Source: Prochlorococcus sp. AG-409-J19
Lineage (GTDB): Bacteria; Cyanobacteriota; Cyanobacteriia; PCC-6307; Cyanobiaceae
NCBI GenBank assembly: GCA_003215635.1
Contig: QCKC01000003.1
Span: forward strand, 1-64,000
DNA: 64,000 nucleotides
Direction: 5' to 3'
Shown: positions 1-9,246 of the stretch, one piece after another
Layout: the number at the start of each line of letters is the position of its first letter
Position numbering within the stretch: the first letter of the stretch is position 1
Program-made: the position numbers and the translations under genes
Notes under the pieces: model-generated
Seen by the model: the letters and a program-made list of their open reading frames with translations, nothing else
Told to the model about the DNA's origin: nothing
The model's database searches: none

Positions 1-602
1 TCCATCCTGGTGGAAAGGTACGAATTCGTCATTGTCCTTCTTCTACAAGAAAGTTGTCTTGGAGTTGGGAGCAAGCCGAAGTACTTGGATGTGATAAAAA
101 AACATGTTGGGTTGGTATCAATACTTCTTTACCTAATAAATTGATTCGTTTAGTAATAGAAGCAGGTTTTTTGAAGGATGAATTAGGGCTTATTTCCCAA
201 ATTCGTAAAGAAGTAGCTTATGGTCCTAATGGCAGGAGTCGAATAGATCTTTTGCTGACTAATGAGTCAACTCGAATTGCAAAGAGACAGATTTATATAG
301 AAGTTAAGAATACAACTTGGAATAATGGCACAGTGGCTTTATTCCCAGATACTATTACTACTAGAGGGCAGAAACATCTAAAAGAACTTATTGGAGTACT
401 AGATTTTGCTAGAGCAATTTTAATCCCATGTATTAGCCGTTCTGATCTTAAATCATTTGCACCTGGAGATAGTGCAGATCCTTGTTATGGAAAGCTTTTT
501 AGAGATTCTTTGCGATTGGGTGTTGAGGTGATACCTTGCTGCTTTGGATTTTATGAAGACAAAATCACTTGGGAAGGCAAACGCAAGTTGGAGGCTCTTT
601 AA
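1..602 (+). CDS. sfsA: SfsA family protein, 3' part of the gene (5' end outside window)
   Basis: The reading frame is open from the first bases of the window, so the gene begins upstream. The visible 199 residues begin HPGGKVRIRHCPS, which fits the middle of the N-terminal OB-like part of SfsA, just after the usual HCxNTGxM region. The segment IYIEVKNTT and the following FPDTITTRGQKHLKEL match the conserved nuclease-like core (E-V-K plus the T-x-R-G-x-K-H-L motif). The family is usually 230-250 residues, so about 45 residues are missing. SfsA was named for sugar fermentation stimulation in E. coli and has been described as a DNA-binding or nuclease-fold protein; its cyanobacterial role is unclear. 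A TTG at 54 could be mistaken for a start, but the homologous sequence continues upstream of it. Confidence 0.88.
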   Translation, partial: HPGGKVRIRHCPSSTRKLSWSWEQAEVLGCDKKTCWVGINTSLPNKLIRLVIEAGFLKDELGLISQIRKEVAYGPNGRSRIDLLLTNESTRIAKRQIYIEVKNTTWNNGTVALFPDTITTRGQKHLKELIGVLDFARAILIPCISRSDLKSFAPGDSADPCYGKLFRDSLRLGVEVIPCCFGFYEDKITWEGKRKLEAL

Positions 603-637
603 GAAATAATAATTCCTCTAATGCCTTTGTCCTTGGG

Positions 638-675
638 CACGATTGATACCAAAATTGATTTTGGTATCAATCGTG
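638..675. terminator. perfect 17-bp inverted repeat between sfsA and amt
   Basis: The arms at 638-654 and 659-675 are perfectly complementary over 17 bp with a TTGA loop. The repeat lies 36 bp after the sfsA stop. It could terminate sfsA transcription, although the 3' arm is followed by ACTTGTTTAC and not by a clean T tract. The AAAA/TTTT at the loop end makes it symmetrical. A role in amt regulation cannot be excluded. Confidence 0.55.
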
Positions 676-759
676 ACTTGTTTACATCCGTAAGGTGCAT
701 AAGTTTCATGAGTCTTCCTATTGGATATTCATTCCAATTAACCTTGTTCACTTGTTTTT

Positions 760-2223
760 ATGACAACTGTTCCGACCTCTCCTGATAGGCGAAGAATTTC
801 TCGTCTGCAGGATGCAAGCCTTTTAGAAGGACCAATGATGCTTTTTAGGAGCATTCGTGGATTTAGTTCTCATCGATCTTTGATGTGGCTTGCTTGCGTT
901 CCAATCGCATTTGTAGGCCTAGGCCTTTTCAACCTTTCAGCTCATGCGGCTGAAATGCCCGATTTAAATGCTGCATTCTTGGCAAATAACCTTTGGTTGT
1001 TAGTCGCAACAATCCTAGTCATTTTCATGAATGCAGGCTTTGCAATGGTTGAGGCAGGAATGTGTCGTCAAAAGAATGCAGTGAATATTCTCGCTAAAAA
1101 TCTTTTTGTATTTGCATTAGCCGTAACTGCTTATTGGTTTGTTGGTTATTCCTTGATGTATGGCAATGCTATTGCGGCCGGCTGGTTGTTTTTTAATGGT
1201 CTTTTCTTTGATCCTTCAGTTACCCCGGAAATCATTAGTGAAGGAGGCTTAGTGCCAACAGTTGATTTCCTTTTTCAAGCTGCTTTCGCTGGAACCGCGG
1301 CAACAATCGTTTCTGGTCTAGTAGCAGAAAGGGTCAAATTTGGAGAATTTGTTGTCTTTTCATTGATTTTGACCGCTGTTATCTATCCAATCTCTGGGAG
1401 TTGGCAGTGGAATGGTGGATGGTTGAGTGAAGCCGGTTTTATTGATTTCGCTGGATCTTCCATTGTTCACTCAGTAGGTGCCTGGGCAGGTTTAGTAGGC
1501 GCAATGTTGCTCGGACCTCGCATTGGAAAGTTTGTAAACGGGAAAGCTCAAGCAATGCCTGGACACAATATGGCCATTGCGACTTTAGGTGCATTGATTC
1601 TCTGGATTGGTTGGTATGGATTCAACCCTGGATCTCAGCTGGCCATGGACCAGTGGGTACCTTATGTGGCTGTAACAACAACTCTTGCAGCTGCAGGGGG
1701 GGCTATTGGAGCAACTGTTGTCTCTACCATCACCTCAGGTAAGCCTGACCTGACAATGATTATTAATGGCATACTTGCCGGCTTAGTCAGTATCACTGCT
1801 GGATGTGCCAATTTAACAATGTCCGGTGCATGGTTGGCAGGTCTTGTGGGTGGAATCATCGTCGTCTTTTCTGTATCTGCACTTGATTCTTTAGGTATTG
1901 ATGATCCAGTTGGTGCTTTCTCTGTACACGGTGTTTGTGGTATTTGGGGGACATTGGTTATCGGCCTTTGGGGGTATGACGTTCAAGGATCTGGAGAAGG
2001 GCTTGGACTTCTTACAGGAGGAGGCTTTGGCCAGCTTTGGATTCAATTTGTCGGTTGTGCAGCATATGGAATTTGGACTTTTGTCACATGCTGGATCGCA
2101 TGGAAAGTAATTGGTAGTTTCTTTGGAGGCATCCGGGTATCGGAAAATGAAGAGATTGCAGGTCTCGACATTGGTGAGCATGGAATGGAGGCCTATCCTG
2201 ACTTTGCTTCTGCAGGGAACTGA
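760..2223 (+). CDS. amt1: ammonium transporter Amt
   Basis: This is a membrane channel for ammonium uptake, with 487 residues. After a cytoplasmic-like leader, a hydrophobic segment ending in SAHAAE (about residues 40-65) looks like a cleavable signal peptide, as in other cyanobacterial Amt1 proteins. About eleven membrane helices follow. The family signature MNAGFAMVEAGMCR is at about residues 90-103. The two pore histidines are visible as H237 (in SSIVHSVG) and H390 (in FSVHGVCG). The ATG at 760 gives the long N-terminus with LLEGPM that I associate with marine picocyanobacterial Amt1; internal ATGs at residues 26-27 are possible alternatives. The gene is alone between two hairpins. In Prochlorococcus amt1 is an NtcA target, but I found no convincing GTA-N8-TAC box upstream. 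Confidence 0.96.
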   Translation: MTTVPTSPDRRRISRLQDASLLEGPMMLFRSIRGFSSHRSLMWLACVPIAFVGLGLFNLSAHAAEMPDLNAAFLANNLWLLVATILVIFMNAGFAMVEAGMCRQKNAVNILAKNLFVFALAVTAYWFVGYSLMYGNAIAAGWLFFNGLFFDPSVTPEIISEGGLVPTVDFLFQAAFAGTAATIVSGLVAERVKFGEFVVFSLILTAVIYPISGSWQWNGGWLSEAGFIDFAGSSIVHSVGAWAGLVGAMLLGPRIGKFVNGKAQAMPGHNMAIATLGALILWIGWYGFNPGSQLAMDQWVPYVAVTTTLAAAGGAIGATVVSTITSGKPDLTMIINGILAGLVSITAGCANLTMSGAWLAGLVGGIIVVFSVSALDSLGIDDPVGAFSVHGVCGIWGTLVIGLWGYDVQGSGEGLGLLTGGGFGQLWIQFVGCAAYGIWTFVTCWIAWKVIGSFFGGIRVSENEEIAGLDIGEHGMEAYPDFASAGN

Positions 2224-2247
2224 CAATTCACGGAATAAACAGTTTTT

Positions 2248-2275
2248 AGCCTGGCGTAAGCCAGGCTTTTTTATT
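2248..2275 (+). terminator. rho-independent terminator of amt
   Basis: An 8-bp stem AGCCTGGC/GCCAGGCT with a GTAA tetraloop (2248-2267) is followed directly by TTTTTATTATT. It begins 24 bp after the amt stop, in the right place to end the amt transcript before ispH. Confidence 0.88.
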
Positions 2276-2324
2276 ATTGAAACTATTTTTCGAGAAGTTA
2301 CCTTTTCGGTGTAACCTTGCCCCT

Positions 2325-3524
2325 ATGGATACTCAAGCTTTTAAGCGTTCACTTCACCACTCTGATCGCTACAATAGAAGAGGATTTGGTTCTCCCACAA
2401 AAAGGGCACAAGCGCTTGAGAAGGCATATCAAAGTACTTTAATTGGTTCAATTCGAGATAATGGTTATTTGTTGGAACATGGCAGATTAAGAGTCAGGTT
2501 AGCTGAGGCCTTTGGCTTTTGCTGGGGCGTAGAGAGAGCTGTCGCAATGGCTTATGAAACAAGAAGGCATTATCCAAATGAGAGTATTTGGATAACTAAT
2601 GAGATTATTCATAATCCTTCAGTTAATGATCATCTCAGAAATATGAATGTCCGATTTATTTCGGCAGAAAAGGGAGTCAAAGATTTTTCAGGAATTGAAG
2701 ATGGAGATGTTGTTATTTTGCCGGCTTTTGGAGCCACCGTGCAAGAAATGGAGCTTTTGCATGAAAGAGGTTGCCACATTATTGATACCACTTGTCCATG
2801 GGTCTCAAAGGTATGGCATACAGTCGAAAAACATAAGAAGCATACATTTACTTCTATTATCCATGGTAAGTATAAGCATGAAGAAACTCTCGCTACTAGT
2901 TCATTTGCAGGTACATATTTAGTGGTTTTAGATTTAGAAGAAGCCAAATATGTGGCTAATTATATTTTAGAGAATGGAAATAGAGAAGAGTTCCTTAAAA
3001 GTTTTTCTAAAGCTTCTTCTCCAGGCTTTGACCCTGATAAAGATCTAGAGAGAATCGGAGTAGCAAATCAAACAACTATGCTTAAAAGTGAAACAGAAGA
3101 AATAGGTAGACTGTTTGAGAAGACAATGTTGAGAAAGTATGGGCCAGCTGAGATAAATCAACACTTTCTTGCCTTCAATACAATTTGTGATGCCACAGAA
3201 GAGAGGCAGGATGCAATGTTCTCATTGGTAGATGAGCCTCTCGATATGTTAGTTGTGATAGGAGGTTTCAATTCTTCTAACACAACTCATCTTCAGGAGA
3301 TAGCTATCAGCCGTGGTATTAGATCTTTTCATATAGATACACCTGAAAGGATCGGAGAAAGTGATAATACGATTGTTCATAAACCTCTTGGTGAAGATTT
3401 AATTTTAGAAGAAAGTTTTCTACCAGATGGTCCTGTGAATGTAGGGATTTCCTCTGGTGCTTCAACTCCGGATAGAGTTGTGGAACATGTTATTAATAAG
3501 CTGATAAAGTTAAGCGACCAATAA
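2325..3524 (+). CDS. ispH: 4-hydroxy-3-methylbut-2-enyl diphosphate reductase (IspH/LytB)
   Basis: This is the last enzyme of the MEP isoprenoid pathway. It reduces HMBPP to IPP and DMAPP with a 4Fe-4S cluster and feeds carotenoid, chlorophyll phytol and quinone synthesis. The three cluster cysteines are visible: C66 in [10 protein letters not shown]157 in DTTCPWVSK and C288 in [11 protein letters not shown]. The SSGAS motif near the C-terminus ([11 protein letters not shown]) is also present. The 399-residue length is the long cyanobacterial/plant-type form, with an N-terminal extension before the first cysteine. I chose the ATG at 2325 ([10 protein letters not shown]) because that N-terminus is typical of this group; a start at 2277 would run into the upstream terminator tail. 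Confidence 0.96.
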   Translation: MDTQAFKRSLHHSDRYNRRGFGSPTKRAQALEKAYQSTLIGSIRDNGYLLEHGRLRVRLAEAFGFCWGVERAVAMAYETRRHYPNESIWITNEIIHNPSVNDHLRNMNVRFISAEKGVKDFSGIEDGDVVILPAFGATVQEMELLHERGCHIIDTTCPWVSKVWHTVEKHKKHTFTSIIHGKYKHEETLATSSFAGTYLVVLDLEEAKYVANYILENGNREEFLKSFSKASSPGFDPDKDLERIGVANQTTMLKSETEEIGRLFEKTMLRKYGPAEINQHFLAFNTICDATEERQDAMFSLVDEPLDMLVVIGGFNSSNTTHLQEIAISRGIRSFHIDTPERIGESDNTIVHKPLGEDLILEESFLPDGPVNVGISSGASTPDRVVEHVINKLIKLSDQ

Positions 3525-3713
3525 GTGCAAACGGAATATTGAATAAGAAACATTCTTTTTATCCTTTAGTGTCTTGGATTTGTTTTTCTTGACTTAATTT
3601 TTTCATTTGCACTATTCTTTCTGAATTAGTGGCTTTTGAATAATCAGATCTTTTGCGGCTCAGCCTTCTTATTCTGATTAGCAACTAAGATGTTTTGAGA
3701 CAGCTTCGCAAAG

Positions 3714-4292
3714 ATGGTTGACCCTGGAACCCAAGACACACAAGATTTCCAAGAGGATTCATCACCTACACTCAATGCTTCTAGTCCTCCGCAGAAGGTA
3801 GAAGTGGTAGTTGAAAGTCCTTCCTCTCAAGGTGAAGTCAATATCACAGGCGAACTTGCCATATTCTTACTCCGAATTGGTGTCAGTGTGATGATGATTC
3901 ATCATGGTCTGGAGAAGTTTCAGGACCCTCAAGGCTTTGCAGAGTTTGTGGTTGGAAAGTATTTTGCTTTTTTACCAGGTAATCCCATCGTTTGGACTTT
4001 TGCAGCTGCCGCAACGCAAATAATTTGTCCAATAGGTCTAGCTATAGGAATATTTGCGAGGGTTTCTGCACTTGGACTTATGTCTACTATGTTGTTCGCT
4101 GTTTATTTCCACTTGTCAGATACAGGATTAGAGGGTTTCCCTCTTGCAGTAGTTGAAAATCATAATTATACTTTTGAATTATCAGCTATCTACGCATTGA
4201 TATTTTTCTATTTTGTGTGCGCTGGTCCTGGCAGATTATCGGCATTTAGGAAGACTAACAAGATAACTTATTATCCAAAGAATAATAATTGA
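3714..4292 (+). CDS. DoxX family membrane protein
   Basis: A 192-residue membrane protein. A polar, Ser/Pro/Glu-rich N-terminal stretch of about 45 residues precedes four predicted hydrophobic segments. The segment LLRIGVSVMMIHHGLEKFQDP is the DoxX-family signature (R-x-G followed by a HG-x-x-K motif). The same family fold appears in quinol-oxidase-associated and redox membrane proteins, but the substrate here is unknown. The gene stands alone, 189 bp after ispH, and converges with purH. The membrane topology and the family assignment are well supported; any specific reaction would be a guess. Confidence 0.82.
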   Translation: MVDPGTQDTQDFQEDSSPTLNASSPPQKVEVVVESPSSQGEVNITGELAIFLLRIGVSVMMIHHGLEKFQDPQGFAEFVVGKYFAFLPGNPIVWTFAAAATQIICPIGLAIGIFARVSALGLMSTMLFAVYFHLSDTGLEGFPLAVVENHNYTFELSAIYALIFFYFVCAGPGRLSAFRKTNKITYYPKNNN

Positions 4293-4319
4293 GTCTAGTA
4301 CTAAATTTATTTATATTGA

Positions 4320-5873
4320 TTAATGCAAGAAGTGTCTTTTATTTGTAAATATCATTGCTAAATCTAGCTCATCACAAGCATTAATTGACGACGCATCTTT
4401 AATGCTTCCTCCGGGCTGAATAATTGCTTTGATTCCATATTGGGCGGCCAAGCGAACAGTATCGTCAAATGGGAAAAAGCCATCGCTCGCAAGAACAGCA
4501 TCATTTGCTTTTGAGCTGGCAGAATCAAGCGCTAGTTTTGCTGATGCAATTCTATTCATTTGTCCAGCCCCAATTCCTAAGCTTTGGCCAGAGGATGCCA
4601 CTGTAATTGCATTAGAACGAACATGTCTAACTATTTTCCAGGCAAAAGTTAGGTCTTCAACTTCTTGATCAGATGGCTTCCTTTTGGTAACGATATCCCA
4701 ATTACTTGTATTGATTGGTTGATTATCTTTTTCTTGGACTAAGACACCTCCAAGAATGCTTCGAAAATTTTCTATTTCAGTATTTTGTAATAATTCTGGG
4801 TTTAACTCTAATAAACGAAGGTTGCTTTTATCGGAAAGAATAGTTTGAGCTTCTTTGGTAAAACTTGGACTTACCACGCACTCTAAAAAAAGACTTTTTA
4901 GTATTTTTGCAGTAGATACATCGACAGTTGAATTTAAGGCTACGATTCCACCAAATGCACTAATTGAATCTCCTTCAATAGCCAGCCTAAGTGCTTCTGA
5001 TATGCTTTTATTAATTGCGACTCCACATGGATTAGTATGTTTAATTACTACTGCTGCGCAATTTTGATTGTCTGATTTGTTGTAGCCAAATTCACTTACT
5101 GTACTGATAGCTGCTTCTAGGTCTAATAAATTATTTGTACTAAGCTCTTTCCCTTGTAGTTGTTTGGCACCTCCCCATCCTTTAACACTGGATCCGTACC
5201 ATGTAGCATGTTGATGTGGATTTTCTCCGTATCTAAGTGTTTGTTTATGAGGTATCTCTTGTATCCAATTTGATCTTGGGGAATTGGAACTTGAACCTAA
5301 CCAATTGCTAATTGCAATGTCATAGCTAGCTGTGTGCTCAAATGCTTCTAGTGCAAGTTCTTTTCTGATTTCCGGAGTTATATTATCAATCCCATTCTCT
5401 AATAAGTCCATAAATTTTGGATATTGTTTTGGACTAGTTAGAACAGCAACATGCTCATGATTTTTGGCAGCAGCCCTTATCATTGCTGGTCCACCAATAT
5501 CGATATTTTCTATTGCTTCTGACCATGTCACGTTATCTGATTGAATTGTTTCTTTGAAGGGATAAAGGTTTACGACGACAAGATCTATAAAGGGAATTTC
5601 TTGTTCTTTAAGATCTTTTTGATGAGAAGAATCATTTTTCTTCGCTAAAATTCCTCCATGAACACGAGGATGTAGGGTTTTTACTCTTCCTCCAAGTATT
5701 TCTGGCGCATTGGTGTATTCAGAAACTCTTTGAACATTTATGCCAGCTTTCTCCAATTCCCTAGCTGTTCCACCACTAGATATAAGTTTGAACCCATGGA
5801 TTTTCTCTAGGCATTCGGCTAAGGATATGAGGCCATTTTTGTTAGAAACGCTCAATAAGGCTATTGGTGCCAT
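4320..5873 (-). CDS. purH: bifunctional AICAR formyltransferase / IMP cyclohydrolase (PurH)
   Basis: It catalyses the last two steps of de novo purine synthesis, formylating AICAR and closing the ring to IMP. The N-terminal MGS-like cyclohydrolase domain opens with [11 protein letters not shown] and contains [11 protein letters not shown] and [16 protein letters not shown]. The C-terminal formyltransferase has the catalytic Lys-His pair in [12 protein letters not shown] and the SDGFFPF motif near the end. At 517 residues it matches the family. The ATG at 5873 gives the standard N-terminus MAPIALLSV. The frame is open further upstream to 5975, but that part would overlap the divergently transcribed esterase gene and has no family similarity. 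Confidence 0.97.
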   Translation of the reverse strand: MAPIALLSVSNKNGLISLAECLEKIHGFKLISSGGTARELEKAGINVQRVSEYTNAPEILGGRVKTLHPRVHGGILAKKNDSSHQKDLKEQEIPFIDLVVVNLYPFKETIQSDNVTWSEAIENIDIGGPAMIRAAAKNHEHVAVLTSPKQYPKFMDLLENGIDNITPEIRKELALEAFEHTASYDIAISNWLGSSSNSPRSNWIQEIPHKQTLRYGENPHQHATWYGSSVKGWGGAKQLQGKELSTNNLLDLEAAISTVSEFGYNKSDNQNCAAVVIKHTNPCGVAINKSISEALRLAIEGDSISAFGGIVALNSTVDVSTAKILKSLFLECVVSPSFTKEAQTILSDKSNLRLLELNPELLQNTEIENFRSILGGVLVQEKDNQPINTSNWDIVTKRKPSDQEVEDLTFAWKIVRHVRSNAITVASSGQSLGIGAGQMNRIASAKLALDSASSKANDAVLASDGFFPFDDTVRLAAQYGIKAIIQPGGSIKDASSINACDELDLAMIFTNKRHFLH

Positions 5874-5935
5874 GAGAAAATGAGAATTGTTGATGCTTCT
5901 GACCAACCTAAGCAGAAGAGCTCTAATTATTTCTC

Positions 5936-6541
5936 GTGAATGCTGATTCCCTGAGGTTTCATGATGAGAATGCATCCCATCGATTGATCTTGCTTCATGG
6001 ATGGGGAGCTGACGCAGATGATCTATTGATGCTGGGCAAGGAAATTGTTAGCAAATCATCCCATCGTTGTGAAGTTGTTTCTCTAAGAGCACCACACCTT
6101 CATCCTGAGGGTGTAGGGAGACAGTGGTATGGCTTATTCCCTCCTGCTTGGGAAGATGTGCCTGAAGCAATCTTATCTCTAAAGAAAAGACTATTGTCTT
6201 TTGATCAATCTTCAATTTCGCTATCAAAGACAATCCTTTTGGGCTTCTCTCAGGGAGGAGCTATGGCTTTATCTTCTGGTTGCGATTTGCCCTTCGCTGG
6301 ATTGATTGGATGTAGTGCTTATCCCCATCCGGGTTGGTTACCTCCCTTGGAAAGGCCACCAGTTTTAATATTGCATGGGAAAGATGATGAGATAGTGCCT
6401 TACTCTGCTTGCGAGCAATTGGTTAAATTGCTTGAAAATAGCCAAATCCCAGCGGAACTTTGCTCATTTGAAGGAGGGCATTCTATACCTAAAGAGGTTG
6501 TACCTTTATTGCAATTAAAGTTATCCAGTTGGTTCTCATGA
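5936..6541 (+). CDS. alpha/beta hydrolase, carboxylesterase/phospholipase type
   Basis: A 201-residue serine hydrolase of the small carboxylesterase/acyl-protein thioesterase group. The oxyanion-hole region [14 protein letters not shown] is at residues 17-30. The nucleophile elbow GFSQGGAM carries the catalytic serine. The acid [11 protein letters not shown] and the terminal histidine EGGHSIP complete the triad in the right order. Translation begins at a GTG (5936), the only start that keeps the first beta strand. The gene is divergent from purH, with 62 bp between the starts. The natural ester or thioester substrate cannot be read from the sequence. Confidence 0.86.
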   Translation: MNADSLRFHDENASHRLILLHGWGADADDLLMLGKEIVSKSSHRCEVVSLRAPHLHPEGVGRQWYGLFPPAWEDVPEAILSLKKRLLSFDQSSISLSKTILLGFSQGGAMALSSGCDLPFAGLIGCSAYPHPGWLPPLERPPVLILHGKDDEIVPYSACEQLVKLLENSQIPAELCSFEGGHSIPKEVVPLLQLKLSSWFS

Positions 6542-6555
6542 ATGAGAGTTTGAGT

Positions 6556-6924
6556 TTATACGAAAGCATATTCGTACTCTTCTATTTCTTCCCAATCATC
6601 TGCTACTAGTTCAAGGCCAGTAAATATAATCTCTTCTCCAATAGCATCAACTATTGTTCTTAAAGAAGGAAAAAGAAAATGATTCTCTTCTGCATATTGA
6701 GCGCTGAATAAACCCTTTTCTCCCCAAAAGAATCGATCTGTTGTGTGTTCGTTGCGGCGCACATTCAGAATTGCGGGTGAATTCAAAGCACCCTCTGCAA
6801 TATATCTACGCGCAGCTGTTACGGGTTTATGGTTGCCCGTCTCAATGTGATAAATGGGCACATGTGCCAAGACTCTTTGACCTGCAAGGCGCCTGCGGCT
6901 GATCCTTTTGCGCTTCTTAGACAT
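6556..6924 (-). CDS. DUF3155 family protein
   Basis: A 122-residue cyanobacterial conserved protein that I recognise as DUF3155. The N-terminus is strongly basic (MSKKRKRISRRRLAGQ) and the C-terminus acidic (DDWEEIEEYEY). The middle contains VPIYHIETGNHKPVTAARRY and a hydrophobic/aromatic segment around FFWGEKGLF. It has no membrane segment or signal peptide, and its function is unknown. The basic N-terminus suggests nucleic-acid or ribosome contact, but that is inference only. It converges with the esterase gene (14 bp between stops) and is preceded by the structured intergenic region 6925-7303. Confidence 0.8.
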   Translation of the reverse strand: MSKKRKRISRRRLAGQRVLAHVPIYHIETGNHKPVTAARRYIAEGALNSPAILNVRRNEHTTDRFFWGEKGLFSAQYAEENHFLFPSLRTIVDAIGEEIIFTGLELVADDWEEIEEYEYAFV

Positions 6925-7303
6925 TCAATTGACTCCCTATGGGGTGTGTAGGAACAAGACATGATTGAGTGAAAACCAAATAACCTGCCAAACTCGATGT
7001 GATCTATGAGTTTTGGCAGGCAAACTTTGATTCATTAGGCTCCTTGTCGACCGAAACTGAGCCGTAAGGATGCCTTGAATGAATCGATGAGGCTTTCATC
7101 CCGCTGTTAGCGGCAACTTGTCTAACTCTGCTGTAGCTTTGGTAGCACTTTTTGTGCAACCTTGGCCATTTCGACAAAGCTCTTGAAGCCCAAGTTCAGG
7201 CGCTTCTTAAGTTGCTAACTAATATCTTAATACTTTTTTCGGATTTTTCAAGTCCTTTCTCAGAATTGGCTTTTGCTTAGACCTCTTCTCCAAAACATGT
7301 GCC
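6925..7303. other. 379-bp intergenic region with several inverted repeats
   Basis: No gene of normal length lies here. I see a long imperfect hairpin at about 6983-7020 (CCTGCCAAACTC/GAGTTTTGGCAGG, one bulged base). Smaller hairpins are GGCTC...GAGCC near 7039-7065, CCGCT-GTT-AGCGG near 7101-7113 and GCAC-TTTTT-GTGC near 7147-7159. A minus-strand open stretch of about 30 codons with MAKVAQKVLPKLQQS-like coding ends near 7127, too short to call. The region separates the divergent DUF3155 and sensor-kinase genes and could hold a small RNA or a long 5' leader. Confidence 0.5.
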
Positions 7304-8425
7304 ATGAAGATTTCTGATCGTTTGGTGGATTTGATTCGTCAACAGCTTGTGTCCTTTCAGGATGAAGATCTGGAATTTTTGGTTGTCTATGTCACTGAAA
7401 AGAATGGAAATAAGCCTCCAAACCTTGTTTTAGTGGGCCAGTGGCCTATTGATGGCAAACGTTTGCCCCCTGTTGAGGCTGACCGAGAGTTGCGAGTTCC
7501 TTCACCTAATAGGCGATGGTATCCATTGCAGGAAGGTCAGATGCTTCTTGGTGTTTTGAGAGCTGAGAGAAGTCTTTCTTCTAGCAGCTGGTCAAGTTCT
7601 TTAGATCGGAGACTGAAGGCGACGGCATTGGCTTTAACGAATTGCTTGAGTTTGGAGATTGAAACGACTGCATTGAATGAGGAGCTCCAGCAGCAAAGAG
7701 AACAAATTGGATTGATGGTTCATCAGTTGCGGAATCCGTTAACAGCCTTAAGGACTTATGCACAGTTGTTATTGCGCCGATTAGGTTCGGATAGCTTGAA
7801 TGCAGGGTTGGTTGAGGGATTATTGAGTGAGCAAGCACAATTAAATCGTTATGTCTCTGCGCTCGATCAGATAAGCCAGCCAAAATTGCCTCTTGAGTTT
7901 ACTTCTACAACTCCTTTGCTTTTACCTCCTTTGCTTCCTGGTGATTCAGGATCAAATGTAAAAGCTGTTTTAACTCCCCTTATTGAGCGAGCTGAGGCTA
8001 CTGCGACCCTTCAAGGAAGAAAGTGGAATGCCCCGAAAGAATGGCCAAATTGGACAGAAAAAACTTTTCTTTTTCAGGAGGGCTATGTTGCTGAAGTGGT
8101 GGCTAATCTTTTGGAGAATGCATTTCGATATAGTCCTAAAGTTAGTCCTATTGGATTGTTAATTAATGAAGATGGAATATGTGTTTGGGATGAAGGCAAG
8201 CCAATCTCTGAAGAGGAAAGAGAAAAAATATTTAGAAGGGGATATAGAGGTGAAAAGAGTTCTGATAAAGCAGGGAGTGGTTTGGGTCTTTCTTTAGCAA
8301 AAGAATTAGCAGATAAGTTAGGCGGCTCTCTAGAGCTTGTTAATTCTCCCGAACAATTTGATGCCTCACTGCCGCAGAAAGGTAATGCTTTTTTGTTAAA
8401 GCTGCCTATAGATAAATCGCCATAG
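7304..8425 (+). CDS. two-component sensor histidine kinase, GAF-like N-terminus
   Basis: A soluble histidine kinase of 373 residues. Residues 1-115 form a GAF-like sensory domain without the usual tetrapyrrole-binding cysteine. A short coiled segment rich in Glu and Gln leads to the dimerisation domain, with the phospho-accepting His140 in MVHQLRNPLTALRTYAQLL. The ATPase domain has the N box ANLLENAFRYSP, the D box DEGKPI and the G box GSGLGLSLAKEL. The H box resembles the Hik2/CSK group of cyanobacterial and plastid kinases that link redox state to photosynthesis genes. This is not SasA, because the KaiB-like N-terminus is absent. The partner regulator is not in the window. The 3' end overlaps cobS by 20 bp, tail to tail. 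Confidence 0.88.
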   Translation: MKISDRLVDLIRQQLVSFQDEDLEFLVVYVTEKNGNKPPNLVLVGQWPIDGKRLPPVEADRELRVPSPNRRWYPLQEGQMLLGVLRAERSLSSSSWSSSLDRRLKATALALTNCLSLEIETTALNEELQQQREQIGLMVHQLRNPLTALRTYAQLLLRRLGSDSLNAGLVEGLLSEQAQLNRYVSALDQISQPKLPLEFTSTTPLLLPPLLPGDSGSNVKAVLTPLIERAEATATLQGRKWNAPKEWPNWTEKTFLFQEGYVAEVVANLLENAFRYSPKVSPIGLLINEDGICVWDEGKPISEEEREKIFRRGYRGEKSSDKAGSGLGLSLAKELADKLGGSLELVNSPEQFDASLPQKGNAFLLKLPIDKSP

Positions 8426-9167
8426 TTAGAAATATAAATGTCTCTGTAATGACAATAGCTGCTCCATATGAGTCTCCAGTATGGCCGCCTAGTTTGTTCC
8501 CTAGATATGCTTGAATTAAATATGCGGGGATAATTCCAAGTAATGAGCAAAATAAAAGTTTTATTTTTAATACTCCTTTCATATATATTAATAGGAGAAT
8601 GATGAAAAATGTTAAACCAATAATTGATGGCAAGAAATCTATCTCAGGTTGGAAATATTTCTTATGAAATTCAGCCGAACCGTTTGGCTTTATATAAGGG
8701 AACCTAGTTATTGCTATTAGGTGCGATAATCTTCCCCAAAATGTACTAATAGGAATTGCTATAATAGCTAAGTCGCTAAGCTTTATTAGAGCGCCAATTT
8801 GGGCAAATAGAATAACTAGCAATGATTGAACTCCAATTGCTCCAATTCGGCTATCTTCCATCGCATTTAGCCGATGTTTTTCCCCTGCGGCTATTCCATC
8901 AGCGGTATCCATAAGGCCATCAAGATGTAAACCGCCGGTGATGATTATTCCAAGACTAATAACAAGCAATACGCACGCTGATGTAGGCCATCCATTTAAA
9001 TGAAGGATCCACCAGGTCGAAGATTGAACTGTGCCTAGAAATATCCCAATTAGTGGAGCAAAACGAGCAATTCGTTTGAATTGAGCTTTAGGCCAAGGTA
9101 GTTCTGGTAGAACAGAATAAAAAATCCATGCACCTGCGAAATCCTTAAACCATTTTGGCGGATTCAT
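8406..9167 (-). CDS. cobS: adenosylcobinamide-GDP ribazoletransferase (cobalamin synthase)
   Basis: A polytopic membrane enzyme that joins adenosylcobinamide-GDP to alpha-ribazole, late in B12 synthesis; picocyanobacteria make pseudocobalamin by this route. The signature GGLHLDGLMDTADG with its Asp-rich metal site lies at about residues 77-91, followed by EDSRIGAIG. The 253-residue length and about six hydrophobic helices fit the family. The ATG start is at 9167. It is convergent with the sensor kinase and has no cobalamin gene next to it. Confidence 0.94.
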   Translation of the reverse strand: MNPPKWFKDFAGAWIFYSVLPELPWPKAQFKRIARFAPLIGIFLGTVQSSTWWILHLNGWPTSACVLLVISLGIIITGGLHLDGLMDTADGIAAGEKHRLNAMEDSRIGAIGVQSLLVILFAQIGALIKLSDLAIIAIPISTFWGRLSHLIAITRFPYIKPNGSAEFHKKYFQPEIDFLPSIIGLTFFIILLLIYMKGVLKIKLLFCSLLGIIPAYLIQAYLGNKLGGHTGDSYGAAIVITETFIFLTMAIYL

Positions 9168-9246
9168 TTCTGAACTGTTATTAATCTAGATTGATTAACT
9201 TAAGTTCTTTTGGTGATTTTTGTTTTTGATTTCTACTTTTTTGAAA

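Noticed and set aside
658-760. NtcA binding site GTA-N8-TAC upstream of amt
   Set aside because: Only a weak GTATCAATCGTGAC-like match inside the inverted repeat; the second half-site is not TAC.
2111-2314. Plus-strand frames inside the 3' part of amt and its terminator
   Set aside because: They are in another frame of a well-supported gene and cross the amt terminator.
5874-5975. N-terminal extension of purH up to 5975
   Set aside because: It overlaps the divergent esterase gene and has no similarity to Pur[10 protein letters not shown] is the normal start.
7304-8425. SasA identity for the sensor kinase
   Set aside because: Length is similar to SasA, but there is no KaiB-like N-terminal thioredoxin-fold domain.
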